NCBI GenBank assembly: GCA_003516865.1
Contig: DPBR01000067.1
Span: 2,472-7,996, forward strand
Reading direction: 5' to 3'
From: Oscillospiraceae bacterium
GTDB taxonomy: Bacteria > Bacillota > Clostridia > Oscillospirales > Ruminococcaceae
DNA length: 5,525 nt
Shown here: one piece after another, positions 1-5,313 of the stretch
Layout: every line of letters starts with the position of its first letter
How positions within the stretch are numbered: position 1 is the first letter of the stretch
Made by a program: the position numbers and the translations under genes
Notes under the pieces: model-generated
Told to the model about the DNA's origin: nothing
What the model saw: the letters and a program-made list of their open reading frames with translations, nothing else
Database searches by the model: none

Positions 1-338
1 TTATGATGTTCTCGGCGATAACCACCATCGAGGACTGCGAACGCGCGGAAATGGCGGCGCTTTTCGTTCCTATGAACGCGCCAAAACCGCTCGTAACCTA
101 CCCTGTCATCAAGCCGAAAGCGGATATGCCCATTCACGAGGCTTTGTTCAAGCCGCAGAAAATCGTTCCTGTCGAAAACGCGGGCGGCGAGGTCTGCGCA
201 GGACTTAAATGCCCCTGCCCGCCCGGAGTTCCGCTCGTTATGCCGGGCGAAATCATCGACCATAACGTCGTGGACGCGCTCAAAATTTACGGCGTGAAAT
301 CCGTCCCCGTTATCGCACGCTCGTCCCTTCGCTTCTGA
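1..338 (+). CDS. Orn/Lys/Arg decarboxylase, C-terminal fragment (5' end outside window)
   Basis: This is the last 111 or so residues of a pyridoxal-phosphate-dependent basic amino acid decarboxylase (arginine, lysine or ornithine), a cytosolic enzyme that makes polyamines or their precursors such as agmatine or cadaverine. What is visible is the C-terminal domain of the family. The stretch MPIHEALFKPQKIVPVENA corresponds to the usual 'sPrEAFfapke-VPleeA' segment. The CPCPPGVPLVMPGEII segment that follows is the family's hallmark 'PYPPGIPllvPGE' motif, here with Cys flanking the first Pro. The reading frame is open from the first base, so the PLP-binding catalytic domain must lie upstream of the window; the two Met codons at 3-8 are not taken as a start. 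The stop is TGA at 336-338, about 30 residues after the hallmark motif, which is normal. Substrate cannot be decided from this part. It converges on the - strand gene downstream. Confidence 0.88.
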   Translation, partial: MMFSAITTIEDCERAEMAALFVPMNAPKPLVTYPVIKPKADMPIHEALFKPQKIVPVENAGGEVCAGLKCPCPPGVPLVMPGEIIDHNVVDALKIYGVKSVPVIARSSLRF

Positions 339-421
339 CGCTTAGTCGGTTTCCCTATCCGGCTTCCCGTAAGCACCGACTCAGGCGGGCTGCGCAAAGC
401 CCGATAGGACCCCAAATCCGC
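339..421. other. Folded convergent intergenic region with possible pseudoknot
   Basis: These 83 bp separate the stop codons of two converging genes and contain several perfect complementary segments. AGTCGGT (344-350) pairs with ACCGACT (375-381). Inside it, GCTT (362-365) pairs with AAGC (371-374) around a CCCGT loop and sits flush against the 3' side of the outer stem, leaving an 11-nt bulge at 351-361. A second hairpin, CGGGCT (386-391) with AGCCCG (398-403), follows. CCTATC in the bulge (354-359) is complementary to GATAGG (403-408), which would make a pseudoknot crossing the first stem. Neither strand shows a T-run after the stems, so this is not a canonical intrinsic terminator, although a role in 3'-end formation for both genes is the simplest guess. 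I do not recognise a known RNA family. Confidence 0.4.
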
Positions 422-1669
422 TCAGCAGCGGTACAACTCGGCGAGAGGTACAAGCCTCGCGCGGAAAGAAGAACGTTCCGGAAGCGTGATTTTCAGGTCG
501 CACAGCCCCGAAAGCCGCTGAAATGCGCTTTGCGAGAGTACAGATGAAACGGCATACCCTCGCGGTGCAAAAACGCGCTCGGAATTTACCGTTTTTGGGG
601 ATAATCCGCGCGGTATATAAGCCGTGTAAAGCGCGGCTGCCTTTTTGCAGGAAATTGCAGTAAAATCGGGTGAAAAAACGTGATTTTCGCGGTTCATATA
701 CATAGCGTACAGCGCGACAAGATACGCGGAAATCAGAACGTCCGCCGCAAGAACGCTTCGGAGCAGCAGCGCGCCTCCGTTTCCCGAAACAAAAAGCAGC
801 AGGAACAGTCCCAAAAATATCGCAAGCGCCCACATCGGAACCGCGCAGTGACCGAAAAATGCCCGAAGCGGACTTTTAATCGGCGGGGCGCCGTTCGGCT
901 TCATTGCGAAATAAGCGCGCAGAAATCGCTCGCAGCGGCGGCTGTCGGCGCACGGCAGTATCATTACATTTCGGCAGTAAAGCGTTTTGCGCGCGGTCAA
1001 CACAGAAATGAACGTTTCGCGCGAGATTACCGCGGAATTTAGTACAAGCTCGTTTTCATATAATGTAACGAAGCCGCTTCGTACAGCGACCGCGCCGCCC
1101 GTTTTGCCGACCTCAAATCTCGAAAGCGCAATGAGCTTTCGCAGAAAGCCGATAAGCCACGCCGAAAGCGCCGTTATCCCGAAAAAAACCGCCGCTTTTG
1201 GTATCACGATATGCGCTATAGCAAGCGCTTCGGTTACGCTTTCGGCAGTCGTGAAAAGCGCACGGATTACGCCGTCAAGGTAGTTTTCGCCGAGAATTTT
1301 GCCGATTTTATTAACGGCAACTGCGAAAAACGTTATCCCCGCAAGCGCTCTTGCGTCGATAAACGCGCCGAACAGCACCTCGCAAAATCGCGGTTTAATC
1401 ACGCTTTTTCCGCGTTTCGGCAGTAATTCGCATTTCTCGTTCCCGCGAAGGTAAAACCGCGTTTTCCCGCCCTGTGTGAAAAGCGTCACCTCTTTCGCGC
1501 CGAGAACGCGCATTATCGGCGTTCTGCGGGTCTGAACGCGCACGATTTTGTCGCGGTACAAAACGGTTTTCACGGTAACAAACAGCTTTTTTTCAAGCAC
1601 AATAAATTCGTTTTCAACTCGGAGTTTTACAAAAAATCTCCTCAATATAAAGAAAAAAATCAATTTCAT
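422..1669 (-). CDS. YdbT-like membrane protein with bacterial PH (bPH2/DUF304) domains
   Basis: A 415-residue predicted membrane protein with alternating soluble and hydrophobic segments, like the YdbT/YdbS family. Residues about 15-85 form a bPH2-type domain (ENEFIVLEKKLF, then a basic RDKIVRVQTRRTP strand and a TLFTQGGKTRFYL strand). Hydrophobic pairs at about 98-120 and 150-176 look like membrane spans. A second PH-like domain follows at about 184-245, a strong span pair at about 275-295 and 299-324, and a third PH-like domain at about 330-397 ending in the typical QSAFQRLSGLCDLKI stretch. The start is ATG at 1667-1669, preceded by AAAGGA with a 7-nt spacer. The frame is open further upstream, to 1837, but that part is antisense to the conserved GlmU N-terminus and is rejected. 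Unlike many family members I recall, it has no span pair before the first PH domain. Function of the family is poorly known; roles in the envelope or in resistance to antimicrobial agents have been proposed for relatives. It diverges from glmU. Confidence 0.82.
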   Translation of the reverse strand: MKLIFFFILRRFFVKLRVENEFIVLEKKLFVTVKTVLYRDKIVRVQTRRTPIMRVLGAKEVTLFTQGGKTRFYLRGNEKCELLPKRGKSVIKPRFCEVLFGAFIDARALAGITFFAVAVNKIGKILGENYLDGVIRALFTTAESVTEALAIAHIVIPKAAVFFGITALSAWLIGFLRKLIALSRFEVGKTGGAVAVRSGFVTLYENELVLNSAVISRETFISVLTARKTLYCRNVMILPCADSRRCERFLRAYFAMKPNGAPPIKSPLRAFFGHCAVPMWALAIFLGLFLLLFVSGNGGALLLRSVLAADVLISAYLVALYAMYMNRENHVFSPDFTAISCKKAAALYTAYIPRGLSPKTVNSERVFAPRGYAVSSVLSQSAFQRLSGLCDLKITLPERSSFRARLVPLAELYRC

Positions 1670-1682
1670 AGGGGGTTCCTTT
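1670..1682. promoter_or_regulatory. 13-bp divergent gap carrying two opposed Shine-Dalgarno sites
   Basis: Only 13 bp separate the ATG of the PH-domain gene (1669, - strand) from the ATG of glmU (1683, + strand). Read on +, AGGGGG (1670-1675) lies 7 nt before the glmU ATG. Read on -, AAAGGA (complement of 1677-1682) lies 7 nt before the other ATG. The two sites decide both starts and occupy the gap completely, so each gene's promoter must lie inside the coding sequence of the other gene and the two 5' leaders must overlap. Confidence 0.75.
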
Positions 1683-3050
1683 ATGACGACAGGCTGCGTT
1701 ATTCTTGCAGGCGGCGCGGGTAAGCGTATGAAATCCGACAAGCCGAAAGTACTTTGCGAAATCCTGAAAAAGCCGATGCTCGGCTGGGTTCTGGACGCCG
1801 CCGAGGAGTTCGGGTTCGATAAAATCGGCGTTGTCACGGGCTACAAAAATAACCTCACGGGGGAATATATCTCGGCGAATTACCAAAACATATTGACATA
1901 CTATCAGGACGAGCAGAAAGGCACCGGCGACGCGGTTTCACGCGCGGCTGAGCTGATAAAGAGCGTTGACAGAGTATGCGTTCTGAACGGGGACGCGCCC
2001 TTCATTGACGCAAAAACGCTCAGAAACGCGCTTTCTCTTCACGAAAAAAACAAAGCGAGCGTCACCGTAATCTCCGCGGACGTCATTCCCGCCGACGGTT
2101 ATGGCAGGATTATCCGCGACAACAGCGGAAGGCTCTCCGCTATCCGCGAACAAAAGGATTGTTCCCCGAAAGAAGCCGAAATAACCGAGGTCAACAGCGG
2201 CGCTTATTTCTTCAACTCAAATGCGCTTCTCGAAGCGCTTCCGAAGCTCAGCAACAAAAACGCAGGCGGCGAGTTTTACCTCACGGACTGCGTTGAAATA
2301 ATCGGAAACGCCGCGGCTTATAAGTGCGATAACGCACAAGTCGTTCTCGGCGCGAACTCAAGGCGCGAACTCTTTTTGCTCAACGAATGTATGAGAAGCA
2401 ATATCCTGTACCGTCTTGTGGACGAGGGCGTGTCTTTCATCACGTTTGACGGCATTATAATAGGAAAAGACGTAAAAATCGGCGCGGATACGCTCATTCT
2501 TCCGAATACAATCATCACGGGTAAAACCGTTATCGGAAAGGGCTGCGAAATCGGTGCAAATTCTCACATCGAGGACTGCGTTATCGGCGATAATGTCACG
2601 CTCGACAACGTAAAAGCCGTTTCGTCCACAATCGAGGATAACGTAAAAATCGGTCCGTTCGCGCAGCTTCGCCCCGGCTGTACAATCAGAAAGGGCGTTA
2701 AAATCGGCGATTTTGTTGAAATCAAGAACAGCGATATCGGCGAAAACACAGCCGTCGCTCACCTCACTTATCTCGGCGACAGCGACGTCGGACGCGGCGT
2801 AAACTTCGGCTGCGGCTGCGTTACCGCGAACTATGACGGCGTGAATAAGCACCGCACGGAAATCGGCGCGCACGCGTTTATCGGCTGCAACACGAACCTT
2901 ATCGCTCCCGTTAAAATCGGCGAAAACGCCGCAACCGGCGCGGGTTCAACAATAACAAAGAACGTTCCCGAAAACGCCCTCGCCGTTGAACGCACGGACG
3001 TTAAAATCTACGAAAACTGGCACGGCAATTTCGAGAGGAAGAAGAAGTAA
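1683..3050 (+). CDS. glmU: Bifunctional GlmU: GlcNAc-1-P uridyltransferase / GlcN-1-P acetyltransferase
   Basis: GlmU carries out the last two steps to UDP-N-acetylglucosamine, the cytosolic precursor for peptidoglycan: acetylation of glucosamine-1-phosphate by acetyl-CoA, then uridylyl transfer from UTP. At 455 residues it matches the E. coli enzyme (456). The N-terminal Rossmann-like domain shows the nucleotide loop LAGGAGKRM (8-16), QKGTGDA (78-84), NGDAP with the metal-binding Asp104, GYGR (139-142) and Asn171. From about 258 on, hexapeptide repeats form the left-handed beta helix with acetyltransferase residues Arg330 (LRPG), Lys348, His360 (AHLTYLGD), Tyr363 and NYDG (383-386). The nucleotide loop reads LAGGAGKRM where E. 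coli has LAAGKGTRM; the Thr to Lys change is worth noting, but the rest is intact. The ATG at 1683 is chosen because MTTGCVILAGG begins exactly where the family does and AGGGGG precedes it; an in-frame TTG at 1548 would add 45 unlikely residues. There is no downstream partner close by. Confidence 0.97.
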   Translation: MTTGCVILAGGAGKRMKSDKPKVLCEILKKPMLGWVLDAAEEFGFDKIGVVTGYKNNLTGEYISANYQNILTYYQDEQKGTGDAVSRAAELIKSVDRVCVLNGDAPFIDAKTLRNALSLHEKNKASVTVISADVIPADGYGRIIRDNSGRLSAIREQKDCSPKEAEITEVNSGAYFFNSNALLEALPKLSNKNAGGEFYLTDCVEIIGNAAAYKCDNAQVVLGANSRRELFLLNECMRSNILYRLVDEGVSFITFDGIIIGKDVKIGADTLILPNTIITGKTVIGKGCEIGANSHIEDCVIGDNVTLDNVKAVSSTIEDNVKIGPFAQLRPGCTIRKGVKIGDFVEIKNSDIGENTAVAHLTYLGDSDVGRGVNFGCGCVTANYDGVNKHRTEIGAHAFIGCNTNLIAPVKIGENAATGAGSTITKNVPENALAVERTDVKIYENWHGNFERKKK

Positions 3051-3053
3051 TTT

Positions 3054-3260
3054 CGCTTGAAAAACACTGCAATATCGTGCAAATCGGGCGAAAAAAGTGG
3101 TAATCCGCTTGAAACAAACTGCATTTTCGTGCAAATCGAGCGAAAAAGTGGTAATCCGCTTGAAACAAACTGCATTTTCGCGCAAATCGGGCGAAAAAAG
3201 TGGTAATCCGCTTGAAACAAACTGCATTTTCGTGCAAATCGGACGAAAATGAAATAATCG
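3054..3260. repeat. Four tandem copies of a 51-52 bp unit
   Basis: Direct tandem repeat in the glmU-pncA intergenic region. The units run 3054-3105 (52 bp), 3106-3156 (51), 3157-3208 (52) and 3209-3260 (52). Each begins CGCTTGAAA, continues with ACTGCA, then a TTTTCG-like arm, GCAAATCG and GCGAAAA, and ends GTGGTAATC. Units 2 and 3 are nearly identical. Unit 1 diverges on its left half (ATATCG instead of TTTTCG) and unit 4 on its right end (ATGAAATAATCG), the usual pattern of array edges decaying. There are no unique spacers: the whole period repeats. The array begins 3 bp after the glmU stop and ends 39 bp before the nicotinamidase ATG. It is probably non-coding: TGA and TAA occur in each unit on the + strand, and the open frames on the - strand lack a start with support. 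It could be a binding-site cluster, a processed leader RNA or a simple minisatellite. Confidence 0.9.
3227..3249. promoter_or_regulatory. Inverted repeat TTTTCGT-N9-ACGAAAA, repeated in units 2 and 3
   Basis: Within unit 4 TTTTCGT (3227-3233) and ACGAAAA (3243-3249) are perfect inverted arms around a 9-nt GCAAATCGG loop; the stem extends to 9 bp if C3225 and A3226 pair with T3250 and G3251. The equivalent element is TTTTCGC (3175-3181) with GCGAAAA (3191-3197) in unit 3, and TTTTCGT (3124-3130) with GCGAAAA (3140-3146) in unit 2, where the closing pair is T-G. Unit 1 has a broken left arm. It could be an RNA hairpin in the pncA leader or a dyad-symmetric protein binding site. No T-run follows, so it is not a standard terminator. 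Confidence 0.5.
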
Positions 3261-3283
3261 AACTAAAAATACGGAAAAACAGG

Positions 3284-3291
3284 AAAGGTGG
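3284..3291 (+). promoter_or_regulatory. Ribosome binding site of the nicotinamidase gene
   Basis: AAAGGTGG lies 8 nt before the ATG at 3300. It decides the start: an in-frame GTG at 3288 falls inside this site and would have no room for a ribosome binding site of its own. Confidence 0.7.
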
Positions 3292-3299
3292 TTGTTGAA

Positions 3300-3821
3300 A
3301 TGAAAGCGTTGGTTGTCGTTGATTATCAGGTCGATTTCGTGAACGGCGCGCTCGGATTTGAGGGCGCGGAGCTTCTTGAACCTGTTATTCTCCGCAAAAT
3401 CCGAGAAACCCGCGACGCGGGCGGAAAAATCATCTTCACGCTCGACACGCATTCCGACGATTACCTCAACACCGCAGAGGGCAAAAAGCTCCCCGTTCCC
3501 CACTGTATCGAAGGTACGGAAGGGCATAAACTCTACGGTAAGGTTGCGGAAAGCGTTGACGCGAGAACGGATTTCGTTATCAGAAAGCACGCGTTTGGCT
3601 CAACGGAGCTTGCCGTCCTGCTGAAAAAATTCGTCTTTGACGAGGTTGAGCTTTGCGGGCTTGTCACCGATATCTGCGTTATCTCAAACGCCATTATCGC
3701 AAAAGCCGCGCTTCACGAAGCCAAAATCGTCGTAGACAGCTCAGCCTGCGCTTCAGCGGACAGGCTCGCTCACGAAAGAGCGCTCGAAGTTATGCGCGGA
3801 GTTCAGATTGACGTGATTTGA
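3300..3821 (+). CDS. pncA: Nicotinamidase (isochorismatase-like cysteine hydrolase)
   Basis: Hydrolyses nicotinamide to nicotinate and ammonia in the cytosol, the entry step of the Preiss-Handler NAD salvage route. The 173-residue protein has the family's catalytic triad: Asp8 (VVVDYQVDF), Lys96 (VIRKHAFGST) and the nucleophile Cys126 in GLVTDICV. Metal-binding residues characteristic of nicotinamidases rather than other isochorismatase-fold enzymes are visible as Asp49 and His51 in TLDTHSDDY and His68 in VPHCIEGTEG. It is shorter than E. coli PncA (213) but of a length common for the family in Clostridia. The start is the ATG at 3300 after AAAGGTGG. Its substrate assignment is supported by the adjacent nicotinate phosphoribosyltransferase, only 10 bp downstream, whose ribosome binding site overlaps this gene's TGA. 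The leader contains the tandem repeat array, so regulation through that region is possible. A generic isochorismatase-family hydrolase is the alternative, but less likely here. Confidence 0.92.
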   Translation: MKALVVVDYQVDFVNGALGFEGAELLEPVILRKIRETRDAGGKIIFTLDTHSDDYLNTAEGKKLPVPHCIEGTEGHKLYGKVAESVDARTDFVIRKHAFGSTELAVLLKKFVFDEVELCGLVTDICVISNAIIAKAALHEAKIVVDSSACASADRLAHERALEVMRGVQIDVI

Positions 3822-3825
3822 GGTG
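3820..3825 (+). promoter_or_regulatory. Ribosome binding site of pncB overlapping the pncA stop
   Basis: GAGGTG lies 6 nt before the ATG at 3832 and shares two bases with the TGA stop (3819-3821) of the preceding gene. This arrangement favours translational coupling of the two enzymes. It also rules out the in-frame GTG at 3823, which lies within the site. Confidence 0.75.
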
Positions 3826-3831
3826 AAATTT

Positions 3832-5274
3832 ATGATTACCGAACAAAACTGCACGCTCCTTTGCGATTTTTACCAGCTCACAATGGGCAACGGCTACTTC
3901 CAAACCGGAAAGCGCGATACAATCGCATATTTCGACGTTTTCTTCAGGCGCGTTCCCGAAAACGGCGGATTTGCCGTGTGCGCGGGTCTGGAGCAGATTA
4001 TCGAATATATCGAGGGGCTTCATTTCGACGAAGACGATATTGATTTTCTGAGGAAAAAGGGCATTTTTGACGAGAATTTTCTGCGTTATCTCGCGAATTT
4101 CAAGTTCGAGGGCGATATCTACGCCGTCCCTGAGGGAACGCCCGTTTTCCCGTTTGAACCGCTCGTTACCGTGCGCGCGCCCGCAATTCAGGCGCAGCTT
4201 ATCGAAACAATGCTGCTTCTGCTGATTAATCATCAGTCGCTCATCGCAACAAAGGCTAACCGTATCGTCCGCGCCGCAAAGGGACGCGCAATCTCCGAGT
4301 TTGGTTCAAGGCGCGCTCAGGGCGCTTCGGGAGCCGTTCTCGGCGCCAGAGCCGCGTTTATCGGCGGCTGCGCGGGTACCGCCTGCACGCTCTCGGACAA
4401 GCTTTTCGGCGTTCCCGCAACCGGCACTATGGCTCATTCGTGGATTCAGATGTTCGACAGCGAGCTTGAAGCGTTTGAGGAATACTGCCGCATTTATCCC
4501 GACAGCGCAACGCTTCTCGTCGATACCTACAACGTCCTCAAATCGGGCGTTCCGAACGCAATCAAGGCTTTCGACAACGTTCTGAAGCCGCTTGGAAAGC
4601 GACCCTGCGGTATTCGGCTCGATTCGGGAGATATCGCGTATCTCTCAATCGAAGCGCGGAAAATGCTTGACGAGGCGGGTTATCCCGACTGCAAAATCGT
4701 CGCCTCAAACTCGCTCGACGAGTATATTATCGCGGATTTGCTTCATCAGGGCGCAAAAATAGACCTTTTCGGCGTGGGCGAACGTTTGATTACCGCTTCC
4801 TCCGAACCGGTTTTCGGCGGCGTTTACAAGCTCTGCGCCGTTGAGAAAAACGGCGCGGTTATCCCGAAAATCAAAATCAGCGAGAATGTCACGAAAATTA
4901 CAAACCCGCACTACAAAAAGCTTTATCGTATCTTCGACAACAAAACCGGCAAAGCCGAAGCGGACCTTATCTGCGTGTTTGACGAAAAAATCGACGAAAC
5001 AAAGCCGCTCGAACTTTTCGACCCCGACTACACATGGAAGAGAAAAACGCTCACGGATTTCACCGCGAAAGAGCTTCAGGTTCCTGTGTTTATCAAGGGC
5101 GAGCGCGTGTACAATTCGCCCGATATCCGCGAAATCAAGGATTACTGCGCAAAACAGCTTGACACTATGTGGGAGTCGGTTTTAAGATTTGAAAACCCGC
5201 ACCGCTATTATGTCGATTTGTCCGAAAAACTCTGGAATATCAAGCATAATCTGCTTTCCGAAAACGGAAGATAA
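3832..5274 (+). CDS. pncB: Nicotinate phosphoribosyltransferase
   Basis: Converts nicotinate and PRPP to nicotinate mononucleotide with ATP hydrolysis, the second Preiss-Handler step, in the cytosol. The 480-residue protein is full length for the Firmicute-type enzyme. Recognisable family blocks in order are CDFYQLTMGNGYF (11-23), the FDVFFRR-PENGGFAV strand (34-49) followed by AGLEQ, SEFGSRR (155-161), GTMAHSW (198-204), where His202 is the probable counterpart of the phosphorylated active-site His, LVDTYN (229-234), RLDSGD (262-267), ASNSLDE (291-297) and FGVGERL (313-319) followed by GGVYKL. The C-terminal part from about 340 is the accessory domain. The ATG at 3832 follows GAGGTG and begins where the family begins. 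It is translationally coupled to the nicotinamidase before it, and followed after 25 bp by the start of another gene. Nicotinamide phosphoribosyltransferase is an alternative in the wider superfamily, but the motif set and the nicotinamidase partner favour nicotinate. Confidence 0.96.
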   Translation: MITEQNCTLLCDFYQLTMGNGYFQTGKRDTIAYFDVFFRRVPENGGFAVCAGLEQIIEYIEGLHFDEDDIDFLRKKGIFDENFLRYLANFKFEGDIYAVPEGTPVFPFEPLVTVRAPAIQAQLIETMLLLLINHQSLIATKANRIVRAAKGRAISEFGSRRAQGASGAVLGARAAFIGGCAGTACTLSDKLFGVPATGTMAHSWIQMFDSELEAFEEYCRIYPDSATLLVDTYNVLKSGVPNAIKAFDNVLKPLGKRPCGIRLDSGDIAYLSIEARKMLDEAGYPDCKIVASNSLDEYIIADLLHQGAKIDLFGVGERLITASSEPVFGGVYKLCAVEKNGAVIPKIKISENVTKITNPHYKKLYRIFDNKTGKAEADLICVFDEKIDETKPLELFDPDYTWKRKTLTDFTAKELQVPVFIKGERVYNSPDIREIKDYCAKQLDTMWESVLRFENPHRYYVDLSEKLWNIKHNLLSENGR

Positions 5275-5282
5275 TTCCCATT

Positions 5283-5290
5283 GGAGGTGA
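5283..5290 (+). promoter_or_regulatory. Near-ideal ribosome binding site of the last gene
   Basis: GGAGGTGA is an exact complement of the 16S rRNA anti-Shine-Dalgarno region and lies 9 nt before the ATG at 5300. It is the best support that the short partial frame which follows is a real gene. Confidence 0.8.
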
Positions 5291-5313
5291 TTTTCCCTTA
5301 TGACAAGGGAAGA
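5291..5313 (+). promoter_or_regulatory. Hairpin with the start codon in its loop
   Basis: TTCCCTT (5293-5299) and AAGGGAA (5305-5311) form a perfect 7-bp stem around ATGAC, so the ATG of the following gene occupies the 5-nt loop. T5292-G5312 and T5291-A5313 can extend it to 9 pairs. The Shine-Dalgarno site ends at the base of the stem and stays unpaired. It might tune initiation; it could also be coincidence. Confidence 0.4.

Noticed and set aside
680..1426. Three + strand open frames opposite the PH-domain gene
   Set aside because: They are Arg- and Ala-rich antisense translations of a gene with clear domain structure, and show no recognisable family.
1646..1651. TATAAA as a -10 box for glmU
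   Set aside because: It is well placed 31 bp before the ATG, but no hexamer resembling TTGACA lies 16-18 bp upstream, so it is not annotated as a promoter.
1548..1682. Longer GlmU starting at the TTG at 1548
   Set aside because: The 45 extra residues lie before the conserved GlmU N-terminus, are antisense to the PH-domain gene and lack a ribosome binding site, while the ATG at 1683 has AGGGGG at correct spacing.
1670..1837. Longer PH-domain protein starting at 1837 on the - strand
   Set aside because: The extension is antisense to the highly conserved nucleotide-binding part of GlmU and the ATG at 1669 has a good AAAGGA site.
3054..3260. CRISPR array
   Set aside because: The entire 51-52 bp period is repeated, including what would be spacers; there are no unique segments between conserved repeats and no cas genes nearby.
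3001..3590. Repeat protein encoded on the - strand through the tandem array
   Set aside because: All three - strand frames are open across the array. This follows from a unit with no stop on that strand and a period of 51-52 bp that shifts the frame between copies. The peptides have no recognisable start signal and the longest frame is antisense to glmU and pncA.
5256..5269. Terminator hairpin at the end of pncB (TTCCG-AAAA-CGGAA)
   Set aside because: The stem is only 5 bp, precedes the stop codon and has no following T-run; the next gene starts 25 bp downstream, so termination here is unlikely.
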